From assembly GCA_963847145.1 (NCBI GenBank), contig CAWJYN010000007.1, positions 682,001 through 746,000 of the forward strand: a DNA stretch of 64,000 nt, in the 5' to 3' direction. Shown piece by piece: positions 59,468 to 64,000 of this stretch. A model generated the notes under the pieces. It was not told where the DNA came from and made no database searches. It worked only from the letters and a program-made list of their open reading frames with translations. Made by a program: the position numbers and the translations under genes. The first letter of the stretch is position 1, and each line of letters begins with the position of its first letter. Source of the DNA: JABFRJ01 sp963847145. GTDB taxonomy: Bacteria; Pseudomonadota; Alphaproteobacteria; Rhizobiales; Hyphomicrobiaceae.

Positions 59468-60316
59468 TCAGATGACATCGGCGAACGTCGCTTCGAGACG
59501 GCGGAACAGGCGGATCCCAAGCACCAGCGTTGCTGCGGCAAAAGCGACAGTGATCAGGATCGACGGTGGATAGATCAAGTCGGTGGTGCCGAGAATGCAC
59601 CAACGGTAGCCATCGACCAGGCCACGACGGGGTTGAACGCAAACAGCGGCAGCCATTTGGCAGGCACGATCGATGTGGCGTAGGCGACCGGCGAAATGAA
59701 GACGCCAAGCTGCAATGCGAACGGGATCAGATGGCGCACGTCGCGATACCGCGCACTGATCGATGCCGCGATGAAGCCGAAGCCGGCCGCCGTGAGTGCG
59801 GTCAAGACGATCATCGCCGGCAAGAAGATGATCTGCCAGCCGGGTAGAATGTGCAAACCAGACGAGGACCAGAGACAGGAAGCCGCACAGGATCAAATGA
59901 TCGCTGAGGCACACCAGGATTGTCGAAATCGGCACGATGAGCCGCGGGAAATAAACCTTCGAGATCACATGCGCGTTGGCGACAAGGCTGTTGCCGCAAT
60001 CGCTGAACGCTTGCGAAAAGAACTGCCACGGCAGCACCCCCGTCAGCACCAGCAGCGGATAGGGCACGCCACTGGACGGCAGGTTTGCGAGCTTGCCGAA
60101 GACCATGGTGAAGGCGACGATAGTGGCCAACGGCCGCGCGACCGTCCAGACCACGCCGATCACGGTCTGCTTGTAGCGGACCAGCAGGTCGCGCCAGACA
60201 AGGAAGCCGAGTAGCTCCCGGAACCGCCAGAGGTCACCCCAATAGCCGCCGTTGCTGCCAGCGGGTGTGATCGTTAGATGGGGCTTTGGCCGCAGGGCCG
60301 GCGTGTGCTCGGTCAT
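59468..60316 (-). CDS. wzm: Polysaccharide ABC exporter permease (Wzm), two compensating frameshifts
   Basis: Start MTEHTPALRPKPHLTITPAG at 60316 (60367 is also in frame). The ABC-2 permease reads LWRFRELLGFLVWRDLLVRY, KQTVIGVVWTVARPLATIVA and LVLTGVLPWQFFSQAFSDCG. At about 59858 one indel moves to ILPGWQIIFLPAMIVLTALT and HLIPFALQLGVFISPVAYAT, and near 59630 a second restores GLVDGYRWCILGTTDLIYPP to the end. Six membrane helices, partner of Wzt in moving finished lipid-linked polysaccharide to the periplasm. Confidence 0.85.
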   Translation of the reverse strand: MTEHTPALRPKPHLTITPAGSNGGYWGDLWRFRELLGFLVWRDLLVRYKQTVIGVVWTVARPLATIVAFTMVFGKLANLPSSGVPYPLLVLTGVLPWQFFSQAFSDCGNSLVANAHVISKVYFPRLIVPISTILVCLSDHLILCGFLSLVLVWFAHSTRLADHLLAGDDRLDRTHGGRLRLHRGIDQCAVSRRAPSDPVRIAAWRLHFAGRLRHIDRACQMAAAVCVQPRRGLVDGYRWCILGTTDLIYPPSILITVAFAAATLVLGIRLFRRLEATFADVI

Positions 60317-60650
60317 CTTTTCAGGCGGGATCCATTTCGGGTGCGGCCGGTGGCTCGGATGGTCCATATCCGTGCGGCGGCACGGCTATGGTACGCGCAG
60401 AGCTAGCCGCGACAGGCACTTAAGGCAAGGCGCCCAGAGCCGCAGGCGCGCGCAATCATCCTGGAAGCAATGCCGTCTGTTGGTCGTGCTCCCGCCGCCT
60501 CACGGGAATTGCCAAAGGTGCAGCGCACTTGGCCCGGATCATGCGGCAAGTTGCAGAAAGGTCGCTGTGGCTGTGGCGTAGATCGTTGAAAGCGCGTAGC
60601 AAACCGTTGTCGAGACGAGCGTGCTTGCGTCGCAACGGAACGCCACAGCC

Positions 60651-61568
60651 ATGGACGACTTAACACCGCTTCGCTTCGATCTGCCAGCCGTCTCGCGCAA
60701 GAAGCTCACAGTCGATTTCGATGGCGGCAACCAGTCGTCGGACGCGGGCGTGCTGCTGCTGCGGGCGGCCGAACAGAAGACCGGCGTCATCCGCCGGATG
60801 GCGGTTGCGCTGCCCGACCGGCGCGCCCCCCTGCGCATTCGCCACCACTTCACCGAGATCATCGGCGCGCGCGTGTTCGGCATCTGCGAAGGCTATGAGG
60901 ATGGCATCGACCATGATCGCCTGCGTCACGACCCGGCGCTGAAGATGGCTGTTGGCCGCTGTCCCGAGAGCGGTGCGCCGCTGGCTTCGCAATCGACCAT
61001 CAGCCGCTTCGAGAATGCGCCGACGAAGACGGATGCTGCGCGGTTGGCGGGCGCCCTCGTCGATCAGTTCACAACTCATGTCACGCCATCGCAGCGCGAT
61101 ATCTTCGACATCGACGACACGTTCGACGCCGCTCACGGCGGCCAGCAGCTGACGTTCTAGAATGCGCATCACGACGAACGCGGCTTTGCGCCGATGCACG
61201 TTTATCATGCTGGCAGCGGACTTCCGGTGGCGACGATCCTGCGGCCGGCCAAGACGCCGAACGGCGTCGAAGTGCGCACCGTCATCAAGCATCTGACGAT
61301 GCGCATCCGCAAAAACTGGCAACAGTCTGCGCCCAAAAAAGAGCCGAACATCGTGTGGCGCGGTGATAGCCATTATGGCCGCGCCGAGGGTATGGACTGG
61401 TGCGATGCCAACGGCGTTGGCTATATCTTCGGCTTCGCCGGTAACAGCGTGCTCGACGCCATGGTTGCGGACACGGCGCGCCACCTGCGTTTCTGGCATG
61501 CGATCTCGGATCAGCCGAAATTGCGCTGCAAGTCGTCCGTGAAGAACTCTGAACTTTGTTTTGCTTGA
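60651..61568 (+). pseudogene. IS1380 transposase, N-terminal part with internal TAG
   Basis: ATG 60651 starts MDDLTPLRFDLPAVSRKKLT, then VDFDGGNQSSDAGVLLLRAA, GICEGYEDGIDHDRLRHDPA, APLASQSTISRFENAPTKTD and DIFDIDDTFDAAHGGQQLTF. A TAG (61158-61160) follows in the place where relatives have one residue before NAHHDERGFAPMHVYH; the frame then continues unchanged to RHLRFWHAISDQ and stops at IS5 sequence. Known IS1380 transposases have DDE residues in these blocks. Confidence 0.8.
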
Positions 61569-63038
61569 CTCTCGCTGATCAGCAGATTGAGTTGCCGTTT
61601 TCCACGCTGATGTGGATTTCCTTGCAAATCGCGATGGTGGATTCCCCCGCGCGAACCATGTTTTTTCGGCGTGACGATCGGAGAGGAGGCATGGATGCGG
61701 CTACGCGCGCAGTCGAGAGGGCAAGACGATCTGTTCCGGTCGCGGCTCGATCAGATGATCAACATGCGGCATGAGCTGCCGCGCCTTGCCGGATTGATCG
61801 ACTGGCCGCTGATCGAGACCAAGCTCGGCGATATGTACACGGACGCGCCTGGCCAGCCGCCGTTGCCGACGCGACTGATGGCGGGCTTGGCGCTCCTCAA
61901 GCACATGCACAATCTGTCGGACGAAGAGCTGGTCGCCCGCTGGATCGAGAACCCTTATTACCAGCACTTCTGCGGCGAAGAACACTTCCGCCATGAGGCG
62001 CCGTTCGACCGCTCGTCGATGACGAGATGGCGCCAGCGGATGGGCGACGAGCGGCTCGAAGTGCTGCTGCAGGAGAGCCTGACGATTGCGATCAAGACCG
62101 AGGCCATGGAGGTCAAGGATCTATCGAAGGTGATCGTCGATACGACGGTGCAGGAGAAGGCCATGACCTTCCCGACCGATGCCAAGCTGTTGAACCGGGC
62201 GCGCGTGATGCTGGTCAAGCTAGCCAACAAGCACGGGCTCAAGTTGCGTCAGGGCTATCCGAAGGTCGGCAAGCTAGCGCTGATGAAATATCAACGCTAC
62301 GCCCACGCCAAGCAGTTCAAACGCGCGCGCCGCGCAGTTGCGCAGCCTGAAAACATATCTGGGCCGGGTGATCCGCGACATCGATCGCCAAGTGCGATCA
62401 TCGCCGTCACTAGAACACGATCTTCCGGCCAAAGCTGTTCCTGGCACAACGCGTGCACGCGCAGGAGCGCGGCCAACGCGGCCCAAAGGTTTATTCGATC
62501 CATGCGCCGGAAGTCGAATGCATCGGCAAAGGCAAGGCGCACAAGCCTTACGAGTTCGGCGTCAAAGTCTCGGTGGCGACGACGGTCGAGCCCTCGCGCG
62601 GCGGACAGTTCGTGCTGGCGGCGAAGGCGCTGCCGGGCAAGCCTTACGACGGCCACACGCTGGCGACGGTGATCCCGACATCTGCAATCGCTGATCGGCA
62701 ACGAGATCAAGCGCATCATCGCCGACAAGGGCTATCGCGGCCACGGCTCTGCCGGCGCCGCTACGACATGCGGGTCTATATCTCGGAGCAGAAGCGCGGC
62801 GTGACGCCGGCGATCAAGCGTGAACTGAGACGGCGCGCGGCGGTCGAGCCCGTCATCGGCCACCTCAAGAGCGACCACCGCATGGATCGCAACTATCCTG
62901 ATCGGCAGCCACGGCGACGCGGCCAACGCCGTGCTCGCCGCCGTCGGCTACAACTTCCGCCGCCTCGTCGCATGGCTGAAGGCGCTTTTGTGCGTTTGTT
63001 GGCGATCGGTTCGTGCCGGTTGCCGGACCGCACAATGA
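61569..63038 (+). pseudogene. IS5-family transposase, several frameshifts
   Basis: ATG 61695 has GAGGAGG upstream. The first frame reads DLFRSRLDQMINMRHELPRL, PTRLMAGLALLKHMHNLSDE, NPYYQHFCGEEHFRHEAPFD, VIVDTTVQEKAMTFPTDAKL. Frame changes near 62332, 62420, 62690 and 62900 are needed to read on through LKTYLGRVIRDIDRQV, GPKVYSIHAPEVECIGKGKA, RVYISEQKRGVTPAIKREL, VEPVIGHLKSDHRMDRNY, and NAVLAAVGYNFRRLVAWLKA to TGA 63036-63038. The stretch 61569-61694 is the left end of the element. It lies inside the IS1380 transposase gene. Confidence 0.8.
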
Positions 63039-63586
63039 CGCAACAACAGCAGCTGAAGATGTATTCAGCCTATAAAGCGCTTGAATACCAAGCGGGTAGC
63101 TGGTCAACCCCGCGCCGAATCATTGCGCGCATCGAGGTCGCGCTGCGGCCCGATCCTCAGCCCAACGATCCGAACGGCATGCGGCAGGAGGTCGATGTTC
63201 GCTATGTCGTCACCTCGCTCAAGGGCGCTGCCGAGCGGCTTTATGAGGGCGTCTACTGCCAGCGCGGCCAAGCCGAGAACCTGATCAAGCTGCACAAAGC
63301 GCAGTTGGCGTCCGATCGCACCTCATGTCATTCGGCGACGGCCAACCAGGTGCGCCTGATGCTGCACACAGCCGCGTTCTGGTTGATGCACACAGTCCGC
63401 GCGGCGATCCCCGAGGGGCATGCGCTGGCGCGCGCCGAGTTCAACACACTGCGCCTGCGTTTGCTCAAGATTGCTGCCCGCGTCGTGGAACACGCGCGCC
63501 GCATCCGCGTGCATCTGCCGGCCAGTTGTAGCGAGAAAGCCCTATTCCGCTTGATCGCCCTACGATTGTCTCCATCGACCGCATAG
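63039..63586 (+). pseudogene. IS1380 transposase, C-terminal part
   Basis: From about 63047 the frame reads MYSAYKALEYQAGSWSTPRR, IIARIEVALRPD, DVRYVVTSLKGAAERLYEGV, then YCQRGQAENLIKLHKAQLAS and on to ALRLSPSTA. This is the continuation of the transposase broken at 61568. The last 494 bp of the element (63248-63741) recur inverted at 51741-52234. Confidence 0.85.
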
Positions 63587-63741
63587 CCGTCGGGGCAAGT
63601 GCCCCGAGGAGCCGCCGAGCAAGGCAGATCAACCCCGAACGCGTTCCAAAATCGAGTTGCCGCCAACGGTCCTCGTGACCGAATGACGGCGCACGCCTGT
63701 CAGATCAAGCTGCCGGAGCTGTTCCTGGTGCATGATCCGGG

Positions 63742-64000
63742 TTAGGACCTTGGCACATCGCCCGATCCAAAGCCCTCGCCGCAGGGCTGAACAATGCCTA
63801 CTTCAGATCGCTCGGACTTCCCTCGTTGATCCTGGAGCGCTAGCCATTGCCGCTCGCACCGCCGGATGCGGACCCGCATTTTCGGTGGTGTGGGAGGGGC
63901 GGAGCCGCGAGGTTCGCCCTATCCCGATCAATAATTCTTAACACCATCGGTCGCGAACGAAGACTTCTCGGCGACATGCTATCGATTTACAAGTTCGACT
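63742..64000. other. Right edge, no recognisable gene
   Basis: Short frames after the IS end (ARSKALAAGLNNAYFRSLGL then a stop, and a second frame VVWEGRSREVRPIPINNS) look like fragments but I cannot name a family. They are not the missing N-terminal half of the hydratase cut at 51740. Confidence 0.4.

Larger units (their letters stand above)
60533..63741 (+). mobile_element. IS1380-family element, interrupted by an IS5-family element
   Basis: Ends are CCCGGATCATG (60533-60543) and its reverse complement (63731-63741). The flanks TTGG and TTAG may be an imperfect 4-bp target duplication. The transposase is split in two parts (60651-61568 and about 63039-63586) by an IS5-type insertion and holds an in-frame TAG, so it is inactive. 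Confidence 0.8.

Noticed and set aside
1311..61160. Possible recoding of TAG as an amino acid, because three broken genes have in-frame TAG
   Set aside because: Several intact genes end in TAG with nothing conserved after it (ppiD, atpI, korA, the DUF900 hydrolase), and the broken genes lie in decaying or mobile DNA. Ordinary nonsense mutation or error is simpler.

Overview
The window is high-GC bacterial DNA, most likely from an alphaproteobacterium of the order Hyphomicrobiales (Rhizobiales). The reasons are a stand-alone F0 ATP synthase operon (atpI-B-E-b'-b) without the F1 genes, a ferritin-VIT1 iron exporter (mbfA) under an Irr-type iron control element, a B12-dependent ribonucleotide reductase, an HWE histidine kinase, and many small stress proteins typical of the group. 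I cannot assign a genus.

Four regions are visible. (1) 1-12.77 kb is an accessory island of stress and envelope functions. It holds an SMR efflux fragment, PRC-barrel proteins, CsbD, DUF3309, a GlsB-like protein, a host-attachment-family protein, an H-box/REC/LuxR regulator, an HWE kinase with its receiver, and an SbmA/BacA-like ABC exporter, mixed with broken genes. It ends at 12,771 in the 3' part of a tRNA-Thr gene next to a truncated conjugation-type CopG regulator, which is the usual signature of the distal attachment site of an integrated element. Four copies of one motif (CTGAGTAGWTTCCRA) occur only here and point at stress genes. (2) 12.9-43.6 kb looks like ordinary chromosome: GH51 arabinofuranosidase, SDRs and a hydratase, ppiD, a BNR-repeat/MoaD-like pair, an unusual OmpA/coiled-coil pair, MaoC plus SDR, CobW GTPase and rhomboid protease, the F0 operon, plsC, nrdJ, an M48 protease, mbfA and an amidohydrolase. 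(3) 43.8-50.6 kb is a three-subunit 2-oxoacid oxidoreductase (kor-like) locus, interrupted by a ParE-type toxin-antitoxin pair and two small exported proteins. (4) 51.4-63.7 kb is a surface-polysaccharide region (cytidylyltransferase fragment, epimerase, GT2 glycosyltransferase, CmcI-like and C-methyltransferase-like enzymes, Wzt/Wzm exporter) packed between inverted IS1380-family sequences. An IS3 element lies at its left edge, and an IS5-family element lies inside the right IS1380 copy.

Region 4 carries an unusual load of single-base frameshifts; wzt alone needs about seven. Two more frameshifts fall in the essential atpE and b' genes. Because the codons between the indels are well conserved, consensus errors are at least as likely as gene decay, and broken genes in region 4 should be read with that in mind. 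In region 1, in-frame stops and a gene-gene fusion junction look more like real decay.

Probable functional links: the HWE kinase and the receiver overlap by 4 bp and should form one signalling pair; the BNR-repeat protein and the MoaD-like protein also overlap; the methyltransferases and Wzt, with its C-terminal glycan-binding domain, fit an O-polysaccharide whose chain end is modified before export; and mbfA is probably repressed by Irr under low iron.
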